A stretch of 64,000 bases of DNA from Massilia sp. CFBP 13721 (GCF_014842025.1 NZ_JACYUY010000006.1:1-64000); one strand, 5' to 3'. Shown: positions 19,186 through 29,017, counted from the stretch's first letter. Made by a program: numbers and translations. The notes: a model not told the origin generated them from the letters alone.

Positions 19186-21165
19186 TCACAACAACCGTCC
19201 CTCCGCCCGCGTCACCGCATCACCCGACCCGCGCAGCACCACCACGTCCCCCGCCTGCAGCACCGTCCCCGGCACCGGCTCGATACGCACCCGCGCGCGC
19301 CGGATGCCGCTCACTTCCGCTTCCAGTTCGTCCAGCCCGAGTTCGTCGATGCGGCGGCCGACTGCCTGCGCTTCTTCGTTGAGCACCACCGAATGCAGGC
19401 GCACGTACATGTGCTCGGGGTCGTCGACGACGTCGCTGGCGCCGTGAAAATAGCCGCGTAGCGATGCATAGCGTTCGTCGCGTGCGCTCTGCACGCGGTG
19501 CACCACGCGCCGCAGCGGCACCCCGACCACGACCAGCGCGTGCGAGGCCAGCATCAGGCTGCTCTCGAGCGCTTCCGGCACCACCTCCGTTGCCCCGGCC
19601 TGGCGCAGCAGTTCCAGGTCGCTGTCGTCGTGGCTGCGCACGATCACCGGCAGCGAAGGCGCCAGCTCGTGCACCAGGTGCAGCACTTTCAAGGCCGCGC
19701 GTGTGTCGGCAAACGTAATGACCAGGGCACTGGCGCGGTTGATGCCGGCCGCGATCAGCGCTTCGCGGCGGCCGGCGTCGCCGTAACTCACGCTCGATCC
19801 GGCCGCCTGCGCTTCCTGCACCCGCTCCGGGTCCAGGTCGAGCGCGTACCAGGGCAGCTTTTCGTCGGAGAGCAGGGTGGCCACGCTTTGCCCGCTGCGC
19901 CCGAAGCCGGCGATGATCACGTGCTTTTGCGCCGCCATCGTGCGGCTCGCCAGTTGCGTCAATTGCAGCGACTGCATCATCCATTCGTTGGCCGCGATCT
20001 TCATCACGATCTGGTCCGACTTGGCGATGACGAAAGGCGCCACCAGCATCGACAGCACCATCGACGCCAGTACCAGCTGCATCAGGAACGGATCGATCAG
20101 GTTCGAACCCGAGGCCATGTTCAGCAGCACGAAGCCGAATTCGCCCGCCTGCGCCAGGGCCAGGCCGGTGCGCATCGCCACGCCGTCGCTTGATCCGAAC
20201 ATCTTCGCCAGCGCAGCGATCAGCGCGAACTTCAGCAGCACCGGCACGGCCAGCAGCAGGAGCACCAGCCACCAGTTCTGCAGCACCAGCCGCATGTTGA
20301 GCAGCATGCCGATGGTGATGAAGAACAGCCCGAGCAGCACGTCGCGGAAGGGCTTGATGTCTTCCTCGACCTGGTGCTTGAACTGGGTTTCCGAGATCAG
20401 CATGCCGGCGACAAAGGCGCCCAGCGCCAGCGACAGGCCGGCGCGCTCGGTGATCCAGGCCGCGCCCAGCGTCACCAGCAGCAGGTTCAGCATGAACAGC
20501 TCTTGCGAGCGCCGCTTGGCCACCAGCGTGAACCAGCTGCGCATCAGCTTCTGGCCGAAGAACAGCAGCAGCGCCAGCACCGCCGCCGCTTTGACGCCGG
20601 CCCAGGCCAGTGTCTTGACCAGGTTTTCCGGGTCTTTCGCCAGCGCCGGAATCAGGATCAGCAGCGGCACCACGGCCAGGTCCTGGAACAGCAGGATGCC
20701 GATGATGCGCCGTCCGTGTTCGCTTTCCAGTTCCAGCCGTTCGGTCAGCAATTTGACGACAATCGCCGTGGACGACATGGCCAGCGCGCCGCCCAGCGCA
20801 AAGGCAGCCTGCCAGCCGATGTGCAACTGCGGCGCCCACATGGCGAGCACCAGGCCGCCGATGACTGTCGCGACGATTGTCAGCACCACCTGCGCCAGCC
20901 CCAGGCCGAACACGATGCGCCGCATCGCGCGCAATTGCGCCAGCGAGAACTCGAGGCCGATCGAGAACATCAGGAACACCACGCCGAATTCGGCCAGCGC
21001 GTGGGTCGAATGGGTTTCGGCCGCCAGGCCCAGCGCGTGCGGGCCGATCAGCACGCCGACGGCGAGGTAGCCCAGCATCGGCGGCAGGTGCAGGCTGCGG
21101 AATACGACCACGCCGAGAACGGCGCTGCCGAGCAACAAAAGGGTCAGTTCGAGGCCGGATGCCAT
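19186..21165 (-). CDS. KefB/KefC-type cation:proton antiporter with TrkA domains
   Basis: A 659-residue CPA2 transporter. Residues 1-380 form the multi-spanning Na/H-exchanger domain (PPMLGYLAVGVLIGPHALG; the FQDLAVVPLLI motif typical of Kef/YbaL proteins). About 415-530 is a Rossmann TrkA-N/RCK domain opening with HVIIAGFGRSGQSVA, and about 570-659 a TrkA-C domain. The family exports K+ or other monovalent cations in exchange for protons under nucleotide or glutathione control. No ancillary KefF/KefG gene is adjacent. It is divergent from kdsD, with 85 bp between the start codons. Confidence 0.9.
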   Translation of the reverse strand: MASGLELTLLLLGSAVLGVVVFRSLHLPPMLGYLAVGVLIGPHALGLAAETHSTHALAEFGVVFLMFSIGLEFSLAQLRAMRRIVFGLGLAQVVLTIVATVIGGLVLAMWAPQLHIGWQAAFALGGALAMSSTAIVVKLLTERLELESEHGRRIIGILLFQDLAVVPLLILIPALAKDPENLVKTLAWAGVKAAAVLALLLFFGQKLMRSWFTLVAKRRSQELFMLNLLLVTLGAAWITERAGLSLALGAFVAGMLISETQFKHQVEEDIKPFRDVLLGLFFITIGMLLNMRLVLQNWWLVLLLLAVPVLLKFALIAALAKMFGSSDGVAMRTGLALAQAGEFGFVLLNMASGSNLIDPFLMQLVLASMVLSMLVAPFVIAKSDQIVMKIAANEWMMQSLQLTQLASRTMAAQKHVIIAGFGRSGQSVATLLSDEKLPWYALDLDPERVQEAQAAGSSVSYGDAGRREALIAAGINRASALVITFADTRAALKVLHLVHELAPSLPVIVRSHDDSDLELLRQAGATEVVPEALESSLMLASHALVVVGVPLRRVVHRVQSARDERYASLRGYFHGASDVVDDPEHMYVRLHSVVLNEEAQAVGRRIDELGLDELEAEVSGIRRARVRIEPVPGTVLQAGDVVVLRGSGDAVTRAEGRLL

Positions 21166-21209
21166 ACGATGAAGGTACTTTCTACGAACGGAGCGTTGTT
21201 CGATACGTC

Positions 21210-21225
21210 TGGCAAGTTTTTTGCT
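21210..21225 (+). promoter_or_regulatory. candidate sigma-54 (-24/-12) promoter before kdsD
   Basis: TGGCAAGTTTTTTGCT fits TGGCACr-N4-TTGCw with one mismatch (A for C); the GG at 21211-21212 and GC at 21223-21224 have the required spacing. The predicted start is near 21236, about 15 nt before the ATG at 21251. A TATACT hexamer at 21239-21244 overlaps the region. Because rpoN is the sixth gene of this cluster, the site would allow autoregulation. Confidence 0.35.
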
Positions 21226-21250
21226 TTCGCAATTCGTTTATACTTCTGGA

Positions 21251-22273
21251 ATGAGTGTAACCGATGAAAAAACAATGCTGAACAGTTTTGACGAGAACCA
21301 GGCGGGGCGCATATTGACGCTGGCCCGCGAGACCCTCGCGATCGAAGCCGAGGCCATTCAAGCGCTGCACGCACGGCTCGATGCCGACGACAGCCTGGTG
21401 CGGGCAGTGGCCGTGCTGTACGCCTGTACCGGCCGCGTGGTCGTGTCGGGCATGGGCAAGTCGGGCCATATCGCGCGCAAGATCGCGGCCACGCTGGCCT
21501 CGACCGGCACGCCGGCGATGTTCGTGCACCCGGGCGAAGCCGCGCACGGCGACCTCGGCATGGTGACCGCGCAGGACGTTTTCATCGCCATCTCGAATTC
21601 GGGCGAATCGTCGGAGCTGATGGACATCCTGCCTGTGGTGAAGCGCATGGGCGCGCCGCTGATCGCCATGACCGGCAAGCCGCAATCGCGCCTGGCGCTG
21701 CTGGCCGACGTCCACCTCGACATCTCGGTTGCCAAGGAAGCCTGCCCGATGAACCTGGCGCCGACCGCCAGCACCACCGTGACGCTCGCCATGGGCGACG
21801 CCCTGGCCGTGGCCCTGCTCGATGCGCGCGGTTTTCGCGAAGAAGACTTCGCGCGTTCGCATCCGGGCGGCGCGCTGGGACGGCGCCTGCTGACCCACGT
21901 GCGCGACGTGATGCGTAGCGGCGACGCGATTCCCGCCGTGACCCCGGACACCCCGCTGACGCGCGCGCTGCTGGAGATCAGCCAGAAAGGCATGGGCATG
22001 ACCGCCGTGGTCGACCCGGACTTCAAGCCGCTCGGCGTGTTCACCGACGGCGACTTGCGCCGCCTGATCGAGCGCGTGCAGGATTTTTCCAATCTCACCA
22101 TCCGCGACGTCATGCACGTCGGCGCGCGCACCGTCCACCCCGAGCAGCTGGCGGTCGACGCGGTGGCGATCATGGAAGAATTCCGCATCAACCAGATGCT
22201 CGCGATCGACGAGAAAGGCGTGCTGGTCGGCGCCCTGCACATCCATGACCTGACCCGGGCAAAGGTGATCTGA
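21251..22273 (+). CDS. kdsD: arabinose-5-phosphate isomerase KdsD (KpsF/GutQ family)
   Basis: Interconverts ribulose 5-phosphate and arabinose 5-phosphate, the first step of Kdo synthesis for LPS. The 340-residue protein has a SIS domain (about 40-185; GMGKSGHIARKIAATLASTG and the SNSGES loop) and two CBS domains (about 210-335; HVRDVMRSGDAIP and NLTIRDVMHVG). The ATG at 21251 was chosen; ATG 21275 (MLNSFDENQ) is a plausible shorter start because neither has a good Shine-Dalgarno sequence. The stop overlaps the kdsC start (TGATG). First gene of the Kdo/LPS-transport/rpoN cluster. Confidence 0.93.
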   Translation: MSVTDEKTMLNSFDENQAGRILTLARETLAIEAEAIQALHARLDADDSLVRAVAVLYACTGRVVVSGMGKSGHIARKIAATLASTGTPAMFVHPGEAAHGDLGMVTAQDVFIAISNSGESSELMDILPVVKRMGAPLIAMTGKPQSRLALLADVHLDISVAKEACPMNLAPTASTTVTLAMGDALAVALLDARGFREEDFARSHPGGALGRRLLTHVRDVMRSGDAIPAVTPDTPLTRALLEISQKGMGMTAVVDPDFKPLGVFTDGDLRRLIERVQDFSNLTIRDVMHVGARTVHPEQLAVDAVAIMEEFRINQMLAIDEKGVLVGALHIHDLTRAKVI

Positions 22274-22815
22274 TGAACCCTTCACTTACCCCACTGGCCC
22301 ACGTCGAACGCGCCGCGCGCGTCAAGGTCATGATCTTCGACGTCGACGGCATCCTTACCGACGGCAGCCTGACCTACGGTCCGGACGGCGAGATTACCAA
22401 GACCTTCCACGTCCTCGATGGCCTCGGCATTCAGCTGCTGCAAAAGACCGGCGTGGAAACCGCCATCATCAGCGCCCGTAAGTCGCCGATCGTGCTCGCG
22501 CGTGCGAAAGACCTGGGCATCACCCATGTGTGGCAGGGCTTCCACGACAAGCGCATCGCGTTCGCCGAGTTGCTGGCGCAGCTGAACCTCACGGCCGAGC
22601 AGTGCGGCTACATCGGCGACGACGTGATCGACATGCCGCTGCTCAGTAAAGTCGGCTTTGCCGTGACGGTGCCGAGCGGGCATCCGGAAGTGCAGCACCG
22701 CGCGCACTACGTGACCAAAGCTGGCGGCGGGCGCGGCGCGGTGCGCGAAGTATGCGACCTGGTGATGCGTGCCCAGGGTACCTACGAGCAGGCGCTTGCG
22801 CCGTATTTTGCTTGA
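22273..22815 (+). CDS. kdsC: 3-deoxy-D-manno-octulosonate 8-phosphate phosphatase KdsC
   Basis: HAD-superfamily phosphatase that releases Kdo from Kdo-8-P. It has 180 residues without the C1 cap domain, as expected of the tetrameric family. The nucleophile motif is FDVDGILTDG (about 19-28), and the final HAD motif is GYIGDDVIDMPLL (about 115-127). Its ATG shares one base with the kdsD stop, so the genes are coupled. Confidence 0.95.
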   Translation: MNPSLTPLAHVERAARVKVMIFDVDGILTDGSLTYGPDGEITKTFHVLDGLGIQLLQKTGVETAIISARKSPIVLARAKDLGITHVWQGFHDKRIAFAELLAQLNLTAEQCGYIGDDVIDMPLLSKVGFAVTVPSGHPEVQHRAHYVTKAGGGRGAVREVCDLVMRAQGTYEQALAPYFA

Positions 22816-22828
22816 AGCGAGCAAGGGC

Positions 22829-23455
22829 ATGGCGACCTACGTGAACAAACGCACCGCGCACCGCTGGCGTACGCTGGCGCTGATGCTGACGGCGGTGTTC
22901 TTCGCCTTCGGCAGCTTCTGGCTGCTGCAGGCATTCGATTCCGACGACGGGCCGGGTGTGGCAGCCAACCTGAGCGAGCCGGACTACATCGTCGAGAACT
23001 TCAGTTTCGTGCGCATGACGGAAAACGGCGTGCCGCGCTACGTCATGTCCGGCGCACGCCTGGCGCACCATCCGGACACCGACGTCTCGGAAGTCACGCG
23101 GCCGGTCGTCGAGAGCATGGCGCCGGAGCGTCCGCGCATGACCATGCATGCCGACCGCGGCCAGGTCTACCATGGCGAAAATCGCGTCGAGCTGATGGGC
23201 AAGGTCGACATCAAGCGCCCGGCCACGCCGAAGAGCGAGGCGCTGCACGCGCGCACCGAAGCACTGACCGTGCTGGTCGACGACGAGATCGTCAAGACCA
23301 GCCGTCCGGTCCAGATGACGCTGGGCGCCGCCACGGCGCACGGGGTCGGCCTGGTGGCGGAGAATCCAACCCAGAAGCTGCACCTCGGCGGACGCGGCCA
23401 GATCGTCTATCCGCCGCGCCAGGCGCGCGCACCCAACCGCGCACCCAACCAATAA
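22829..23455 (+). CDS. lptC: LPS export protein LptC
   Basis: Bitopic inner-membrane protein that joins the LptB2FG extractor to the periplasmic LptA bridge. It has 208 residues with one N-terminal transmembrane helix (about 13-35, TLALMLTAVFFAFGSFWLL) and a periplasmic beta-jellyroll (DYIVENFSFVRM, YVMSGARLAHH, VYHGENRVELMG). The ATG at 22829 lies 13 nt after the kdsC stop. A Pro/Arg/Asn-rich tail follows the last strand. Confidence 0.9.
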   Translation: MATYVNKRTAHRWRTLALMLTAVFFAFGSFWLLQAFDSDDGPGVAANLSEPDYIVENFSFVRMTENGVPRYVMSGARLAHHPDTDVSEVTRPVVESMAPERPRMTMHADRGQVYHGENRVELMGKVDIKRPATPKSEALHARTEALTVLVDDEIVKTSRPVQMTLGAATAHGVGLVAENPTQKLHLGGRGQIVYPPRQARAPNRAPNQ

Positions 23456-23470
23456 CAGGAACGAGCACCT

Positions 23471-24067
23471 ATGAAAAAACGCATTCACAACATGCTTGCC
23501 GCCGCCTTCGTTGCGCTGCTGTCGCTGGTGCCGGCCCATGCCGAGCGCGCGGATTCGCTCAAGCAGGCCGTCATCAATTTCGATTCGCTCGACGTCGACG
23601 AAGTCACGCAGACGCGCATCCTGACCGGCAACGTGATCCTCACGCGCGGCACGCTGACCCTGAAGTCGGACCGTGCGCTGGTCAAGGAAACGCCGGAAGG
23701 GTACATGAATGTGACCCTGACCTCGGGTGCGGGCCGGGTCGCCACCTTCCGCCAGAAGCGCGACGGCGGCCCCGACCTGTGGATGGAAGGGCAGGGCGAG
23801 CGCATCGAATACGACGAGCGCCAGGAAGTAGTAAAACTGTTCTCGAAAGCGATCGTGCGCCAGCTCGAAAACGGCCGCCTGACCAACGAACTCGATGGCG
23901 CCTACATCTCCTACGACAGCCGCCGCGAAGTGGCGACCGTGCGCAACGACGCCAGCGGCGAGAGCAAGGTGGGCGGCGGGCGCGGCACCCTGATCATCGC
24001 GCCGCGGCGCGCACCGGCAGCGGCCGCTGGTTCTACCCCGGCGACGCCGGCAGCAGGAAAGAAATAA
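23471..24067 (+). CDS. lptA: LPS transport periplasmic protein LptA
   Basis: Periplasmic OstA-fold protein forming the LPS bridge between the membranes. It has 198 residues with a Sec signal peptide ending VPAHA-ERADS (cleavage about 25) and repeated OstA beta-strands (TLKSDRALVKE, GQGERIEYDERQEVVKL). The C-terminus is a low-complexity Ala/Pro tail. Its TAA stop overlaps the lptB ATG (TAATG). Confidence 0.93.
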   Translation: MKKRIHNMLAAAFVALLSLVPAHAERADSLKQAVINFDSLDVDEVTQTRILTGNVILTRGTLTLKSDRALVKETPEGYMNVTLTSGAGRVATFRQKRDGGPDLWMEGQGERIEYDERQEVVKLFSKAIVRQLENGRLTNELDGAYISYDSRREVATVRNDASGESKVGGGRGTLIIAPRRAPAAAAGSTPATPAAGKK

Positions 24068-24828
24068 TGAAAGATGCACCTGACAGCCGCAGCACCCTCG
24101 TCGTCCGGGGCCTGCAGAAAAGCTACGGCAAGCGCCTGGTCGTGCGCGACGTCTCGCTCCAGGTGGGCTGCGGCGAAGTCGTCGGCCTGCTCGGGCCCAA
24201 CGGCGCCGGCAAGACCACCTCGTTCTACATGATCGTCGGCCTGGTGCCGTCCGACGCCGGCACCATCGAGATCAACGGTGCCGACATTTCGAGCTTGCCG
24301 ATCCACCGCCGCGCGGTGATGGGCCTGTCGTACCTGCCGCAGGAAGCCTCGGTCTTCCGCAAGCTGACGGTGGAAGACAATATCCGCGCCGTGCTCGAGC
24401 TGCAGCACGACGAGAACGGCAAGTCGCTCACCAAGGCGGCGATCAACGAGCGCCTGGACTCCCTGCTGGCCGAACTGCAGATCGAGAAGCTGCGCGAAAA
24501 CCCTGCGCTGTCGCTGTCGGGCGGCGAACGGCGCCGCGTCGAGATCGCGCGCGCACTGGCGACCAATCCGCGCTTCGTGCTGCTCGACGAACCGTTTGCC
24601 GGCGTCGACCCGATCGCGGTGATCGAGATCCAGCGCATCGTGCGCTTCCTGAAGGAGCGCGGCATCGGCGTCCTGATCACCGACCACAATGTGCGCGAGA
24701 CGCTCGGCATCTGCGACCGCGCCTACATCATCAACCAGGGCGCCGTGCTGGCGTCGGGACGCCCCGACGACATCATCGCCGACGAGTCGGTACGGCGCGT
24801 CTACCTGGGCGAACACTTCCGCATGTAA
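24067..24828 (+). CDS. lptB: LPS export ABC ATP-binding protein LptB
   Basis: ATPase of the LptB2FG LPS extractor. It has 253 residues with Walker A GPNGAGKTT (about 44-52), Q-loop in YLPQEASVF, signature LSGGERRRVEIARAL and Walker B VLLDEPFAGVDP, then the switch His in TDHNVRE. The gene overlaps lptA and is followed 18 nt later by rpoN, as is usual in proteobacteria. Confidence 0.97.
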   Translation: MKDAPDSRSTLVVRGLQKSYGKRLVVRDVSLQVGCGEVVGLLGPNGAGKTTSFYMIVGLVPSDAGTIEINGADISSLPIHRRAVMGLSYLPQEASVFRKLTVEDNIRAVLELQHDENGKSLTKAAINERLDSLLAELQIEKLRENPALSLSGGERRRVEIARALATNPRFVLLDEPFAGVDPIAVIEIQRIVRFLKERGIGVLITDHNVRETLGICDRAYIINQGAVLASGRPDDIIADESVRRVYLGEHFRM

Positions 24829-24846
24829 GAAGAACCACACCGCGCC

Positions 24847-26316
24847 ATGAAACAATCCCTGCAACTCCGGACCTCGCAGCACCTGGCGCTCACGCCGCAG
24901 CTGCAGCAGTCGATCCGCCTGCTGCAGCTGTCCACGCTCGAACTGCACCAGGAGATCGAGCAGATCCTGTCCGACAATCCCCTGCTCGAACGGCTCGACG
25001 ATCCGCTCGACCACTCGGTGCGTCTGCTGGCGGACGGCGCCATCAACGATGCGCCGGCACAGGCGCCCGACGCGCCGGCGCCAAACGGCGAAGACGCGCC
25101 CGCGCCTCTTGAGGCGGGCGATGGCGGCGAAGGCGGCGACGTCGAACGCGGCGAACCCGATGCCGACTGGGGAGAAGGCGCACGCACCTCCAGCGGCGAG
25201 AACGACGACGACGGCCGTCCGCAGCTGGGCGCCATCGGCGTCACCTTGCGCGAACACCTGACGGAACAGATCCGCGTCACCGGCGTGACGGCGCGCGACC
25301 GCGCCCTGGCCGAACTGGTGATCGACGCCATCGACGACAACGGCTACCTGGAAGAGCAGCTCGACGAGATCCACGCGCGCTTGCCGGAAGAGCTCGAAGT
25401 CGAGATCGACGAACTGCGCTGCGCGCTGGCGCTGGTGCAAAGCCTCGACCCGGTCGGCGTCGGTGCGCGCAGCGCGGCCGAATGCCTGGCGCTGCAAATT
25501 CGCAGCATGCCCGGCGTGCCGCTGGTGACGCGGCGCATGGCGCTGAAAATCGTCGAGGGCTACCTGACCTGGTTCGCGCAGCGCGAATTCAACAAGCTGA
25601 AAAAGGCGCTCGACTGCGACGACGAAGACCTGCGCGAAGCGCAAGCCGTGATCCGCCAGTGCAATCCGCACCCCGGCGCGGCCTTTGCGTCGAGCACCTC
25701 GGACTATGTCGTTCCGGACGTTATTGTCCGCAAGACGGCATCCGGCTGGAGCGTCGCGCTGAACAATGAAGTGATGCCGCGCCTGCGCGTGAACAACGTC
25801 TACGCCAACCTGCTCAAGGGCGGCAAGGGCGAGGGGCAGATGAGCGCGCAGCTGCAGGAAGCGAAGTGGCTCATCAAGAACATGCGCCAGCGCTTCGATA
25901 CGATCCTGCGTGTGTCACAGGCAATTGTGGAGCGCCAGAAGAACTTTTTCAGCCATGGCGCGGTTGCCATGCGTCCCCTTGTGCTTCGCGAGATTGCTGA
26001 TACACTGGGTCTGCACGAGAGCACCATTTCTCGCGTAACAACTCAGAAATTCATGCTGACCCCGCACGGCATGTTTGAGTTGAAGTATTTCTTCGGAAGC
26101 CATGTTGCCACCGAAGCGGGGGGCGAAGCATCGTCGACGGCGATACGGGCGCTCATTGCGCAGCTGACAGGAGCAGAGGACCCAAAGAACCCATTATCCG
26201 ATAGCAAGATCGCGGAAATGCTCGGTGAACAAGGCATGGTCATTGCGCGTCGCACGGTAGCAAAATACCGCGAGGCGCTCAAGATACCTCCCGTCAGTCT
26301 CCGCAAATCCTTGTAA
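24847..26316 (+). CDS. rpoN: RNA polymerase sigma-54 factor RpoN
   Basis: Recognises -24/-12 promoters and needs AAA+ activators. It has 489 residues: the Gln/Leu-rich region I ([20 protein letters not shown]) at about 5-48, an acidic low-complexity region II (about 55-130, rich in Ala, Pro, Asp, Glu and Gly), the core-binding domain, a helix-turn-helix ([13 protein letters not shown]) and the RpoN box [10 protein letters not shown] near the C-terminus. Downstream is hpf. The partners ptsN, hprK and rapZ lie about 2-4 kb away in reverse orientation. Confidence 0.98.
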   Translation: MKQSLQLRTSQHLALTPQLQQSIRLLQLSTLELHQEIEQILSDNPLLERLDDPLDHSVRLLADGAINDAPAQAPDAPAPNGEDAPAPLEAGDGGEGGDVERGEPDADWGEGARTSSGENDDDGRPQLGAIGVTLREHLTEQIRVTGVTARDRALAELVIDAIDDNGYLEEQLDEIHARLPEELEVEIDELRCALALVQSLDPVGVGARSAAECLALQIRSMPGVPLVTRRMALKIVEGYLTWFAQREFNKLKKALDCDDEDLREAQAVIRQCNPHPGAAFASSTSDYVVPDVIVRKTASGWSVALNNEVMPRLRVNNVYANLLKGGKGEGQMSAQLQEAKWLIKNMRQRFDTILRVSQAIVERQKNFFSHGAVAMRPLVLREIADTLGLHESTISRVTTQKFMLTPHGMFELKYFFGSHVATEAGGEASSTAIRALIAQLTGAEDPKNPLSDSKIAEMLGEQGMVIARRTVAKYREALKIPPVSLRKSL

Positions 26317-26378
26317 CAGCGGCTCCCGCGTGCGACCCAAGCGCCGAGCGGTGCCGCGCATTTATCAAAGGAGTGTGT

Positions 26379-26735
26379 ATGAATCTCACCATCAGTGGCC
26401 ACCACCTCGATGTCACCCCCGCCATCCGTGAATACGTACAGAACAAGCTCGAACGCATCACCCGCCATTTCGATCAAGTGATCGATTCCCATGTCATCCT
26501 CGCGATCGACAATCTCACCGAAAAAGACAAAAGACAGAAAGCCGAGATCAACCTGCGCCTGTCGGGCAAGACAGTGCACGTGGAGAGTGTGGCGCAAGAC
26601 CTGTATGCCGCGATCGACCTGTTGATGGACAGGCTGGACCGCCAGGTGTTGAAGTACAAGACCATGATGAAGGACCATAGTCGCGAGGCGCTCAAGCGCC
26701 TGCCTGAAGGCGGAGAGGCCGCTGCTGCGACGTAA
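26379..26735 (+). CDS. hpf: ribosome hibernation promoting factor (HPF/YfiA family)
   Basis: Binds the 30S decoding region in stationary phase and promotes inactive ribosome dimers. It has 118 residues, the short form with a slightly extended tail. The fold signature is [20 protein letters not shown], then the helix around [17 protein letters not shown] 5 nt upstream fixes the ATG at 26379. It is separated from rpoN by 62 bp and followed by a terminator. Confidence 0.95.
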   Translation: MNLTISGHHLDVTPAIREYVQNKLERITRHFDQVIDSHVILAIDNLTEKDKRQKAEINLRLSGKTVHVESVAQDLYAAIDLLMDRLDRQVLKYKTMMKDHSREALKRLPEGGEAAAAT

Positions 26736-26760
26736 TCGCGCACCGAGCACCGTCTGAACG

Positions 26761-26792
26761 AGGGCGCCGCGAGGCGCCCTTTTCAGTTTTTT
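26761..26792 (+). terminator. rho-independent terminator after hpf
   Basis: Stem AGGGCGCC / GGCGCCCT with loop GCGA and TTTTCAGTTTTTT. It ends the kdsD-hpf cluster. Confidence 0.85.
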
Positions 26793-26864
26793 CACATCCT
26801 CAATGTGTGGGAGCGTGAGCGTGTCTTGGGTAAAATGCACGTCTCTCCCATCATCCTGCTGACC

Positions 26865-27950
26865 ATGACCGACCATGTCCTGACCCGCGTTGCCAACGGC
26901 ACCGGCATCATCACGCTCGACCGTCCGAAAGCCCTGAACTCCCTGTCGCTGGCCATGGTGCGGCGCCTGACCGACATCCTGCTGGCCTGGCGCGACGACG
27001 CCGCAGTCGACGCGGTGGTACTCGCCAGCAGCAGCGAAAAAGCCCTGTGCGCCGGCGGCGACATCCGCTTTTTCCACGAAGCCGGCCACGCCACCCCGAC
27101 CGCCAACAGCGCGCTGCTGGAAGATTTTTTTACCGAAGAATACGCGCTGAACCACCTGATCCATTTTTATCCGAAGCCGTACATTGCGATCATGGATGGC
27201 GTGGTGATGGGCGGCGGCATGGGCATCGCCCAGGGCGGTCCGGACAGCGGCCTGCGCATCGTGACCGAGCGCACCAAGATGGCCATGCCGGAAGTGAACA
27301 TCGGCCTGTTCCCGGACGTCGGCGGCAGCCATTTCCTGTCGCATGCACCCGGGCAGCTGGGCAATTACCTCGGCTTGACGGGACTGACGATCGGCGCGGC
27401 CGACGCGCTCTACGTCGGCCTGGCCGACGTGTTCGTGCCAGGCGCGCAGCTGGGTGAATTGAACGCGCTGATCTCCGCGACGCCGGGGGCGCAGCTGGCC
27501 GAGGCGATCCGCACTTTCGCTGCGCGCTTTACCGATGATGCCGGGGCCAGCACGCTGGAAACGCAGCGCAGCGCCATCGACCGCCACTTCGGCGCCGGTT
27601 CGGTAACCGCGATCATGAATTCGCTGGCAGGAGACGAGGAGCCGTTCGCGCAAAAAGCATTGGCTGCGATGCGCCAGCGCTCGCCGCTGATGATGTGCGT
27701 AACGCACCAGATGCTGGTGCGCGGCGCGACGCTGTCGGTGGCCGACTGCCTGCGCATGGAGCGTTCGCTGGTGCGCCGCAATTTCGAGCACGGCGAAGTG
27801 CTGGAAGGCGTGCGCGCGCTGGTGATCGACAAGGACAATGCGCCGCAATGGAATCCGCCGACGCTCGACGCCGTGACGCCGGAGATGGTGGACCAGTTCT
27901 TCGCGCCGGTGTGGCCGGATCACGCGCATCCGTTGCGCCATTTAAGCTGA
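26865..27950 (+). CDS. enoyl-CoA hydratase/isomerase family, 3-hydroxyisobutyryl-CoA hydrolase-like
   Basis: A 361-residue crotonase-fold protein. The CoA/oxyanion segments are ALCAGGDIRFFHE (about 58-70) and GVVMGGGMGIAQGG (about 107-120), followed by MPEVNIGLFPDVGGSHFLS. The length and the last motif match 3-hydroxyisobutyryl-CoA hydrolases of valine breakdown rather than short enoyl-CoA hydratases. The ATG at 26865 (MTDHVL) gives the family N-terminus; ATG 26835 is possible. It stands between hpf and the inverted rapZ-hprK-ptsN block, where Burkholderiales usually have ptsN. Confidence 0.8.
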   Translation: MTDHVLTRVANGTGIITLDRPKALNSLSLAMVRRLTDILLAWRDDAAVDAVVLASSSEKALCAGGDIRFFHEAGHATPTANSALLEDFFTEEYALNHLIHFYPKPYIAIMDGVVMGGGMGIAQGGPDSGLRIVTERTKMAMPEVNIGLFPDVGGSHFLSHAPGQLGNYLGLTGLTIGAADALYVGLADVFVPGAQLGELNALISATPGAQLAEAIRTFAARFTDDAGASTLETQRSAIDRHFGAGSVTAIMNSLAGDEEPFAQKALAAMRQRSPLMMCVTHQMLVRGATLSVADCLRMERSLVRRNFEHGEVLEGVRALVIDKDNAPQWNPPTLDAVTPEMVDQFFAPVWPDHAHPLRHLS

Positions 27951-27965
27951 TATCGGTGATGCACC

Positions 27966-28104
27966 GTAGGGTGGGCTCTCGAGCCCACGCGGTCGTACTT
28001 TCGCGGGCCGTACCGTGTGAGACATAACGCGACCGAGGCATCTTAAGCGATTTTTACCGCTGATCAACCGGTGCGTCCGCGTGGGCACAAGTGCCCACCC
28101 TACG
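27966..28104. repeat. inverted pair of short REP-like palindromes
   Basis: Plus unit 27966-27992 (GTAG, stem GTGGGCTC/GAGCCCAC, CGCGG) and minus unit 28078-28104 (CGCG, stem GTGGGCAC/GTGCCCAC, CCCTACG), 85 bp apart, in the convergent gap between the hydrolase-like gene and rapZ. Confidence 0.8.
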
Positions 28105-28120
28105 AGAATCGACAACCGGT

Positions 28121-28981
28121 TTACGACTGCTCGCGGTGCCTCACCACCACGCGCTCGGTCTCGTTGAAGTAGGCCGCCAGCCGCTCCGCCATGTACACCG
28201 AGCGATGCTGCCCGCCCGTGCAGCCCACCGCCACCGTCAGGTAGCTGCGGTTATCCGTCTTGAACGAGGGCAGCCACTTTTCCACGAATTTGCAGATGTC
28301 GTGCAACATCTCGGTGGCGCTGGGCTGGGCGTCGAGGAAGGCGATCACGGGGGCGTCCTTGCCGGTCAGCGGGCGCAGCGCCAGGTCGTAATACGGATTC
28401 GGGACGGCGCGCACGTCGAACACGAAGTCGGCGTCGAGCGGCACGCCGACCTTGAAGGCGAAGGATTCGAAGAACAGCGTCAGCGGCGCATGCTGGACCT
28501 CGGCCAGCTCCTTGATCCAGGCGCGCAGTTTATTGGCCGAGGCCTCCGACGTATCGATCACGTGGCCGAGCTGCTCGATGGCGCCCAGGCGCTCGCGCTC
28601 TTCGGCGATGCACTCGATCAGGGTACGGCGCGCGGCCGGGTTCTGGCCCGGCATCAGGGTATGCGACAGCGGGTGGCTGCGCCGCGTTTCGGAAAAGCGC
28701 GCGACCAGCGAATGGGTGCTCGCGGTCAGGAACAGCACCTTGACCTGGTGTCCTTCTTCCTTGAGCGTGCGCACCGTGAGGGGCAAGCCGGCCAGCGATT
28801 CGGCGCTGCGGGCATCGACCGCCACCGCCAGTTTGATCGTGCTCGTCGAGACAGAATCGACCAGCTGCGGCAGCAGGGGCGGCGGCAGGTTGTCGACGCA
28901 GTAATAACCCGCGTCTTCCAGGACATTCAGGGCAACCGATTTGCCCGAGCCGGAAATACCGGTGATGAGAACGATGTGCAT
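28121..28981 (-). CDS. rapZ: RNase adapter protein RapZ
   Basis: Nucleotide-binding protein that in enterobacteria guides RNase E to the GlmZ sRNA and tunes glucosamine-6-phosphate synthesis. It has 286 residues: Walker A GISGSGKS (about 8-15), Walker B-like VAVDAR, and the conserved C-terminal domain with [11 protein letters not shown] near 245. The ATG at 28981 opens MHIVLITG. It lies downstream of hprK and ptsN on the same strand, separated from hprK by a duplicated segment. Confidence 0.95.
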   Translation of the reverse strand: MHIVLITGISGSGKSVALNVLEDAGYYCVDNLPPPLLPQLVDSVSTSTIKLAVAVDARSAESLAGLPLTVRTLKEEGHQVKVLFLTASTHSLVARFSETRRSHPLSHTLMPGQNPAARRTLIECIAEERERLGAIEQLGHVIDTSEASANKLRAWIKELAEVQHAPLTLFFESFAFKVGVPLDADFVFDVRAVPNPYYDLALRPLTGKDAPVIAFLDAQPSATEMLHDICKFVEKWLPSFKTDNRSYLTVAVGCTGGQHRSVYMAERLAAYFNETERVVVRHREQS

Positions 28982-29017
28982 GGCGCGATGATACCGCAAG
29001 CGCCCCCCATTTGTCGT

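Noticed and set aside
21165..21251. TATACT at 21239-21244 as the sole sigma-70 promoter of kdsD
   Set aside because: Its start point would fall on the ATG (leaderless) and no -35 is found; kept only as a possibility beside the sigma-54-like site.
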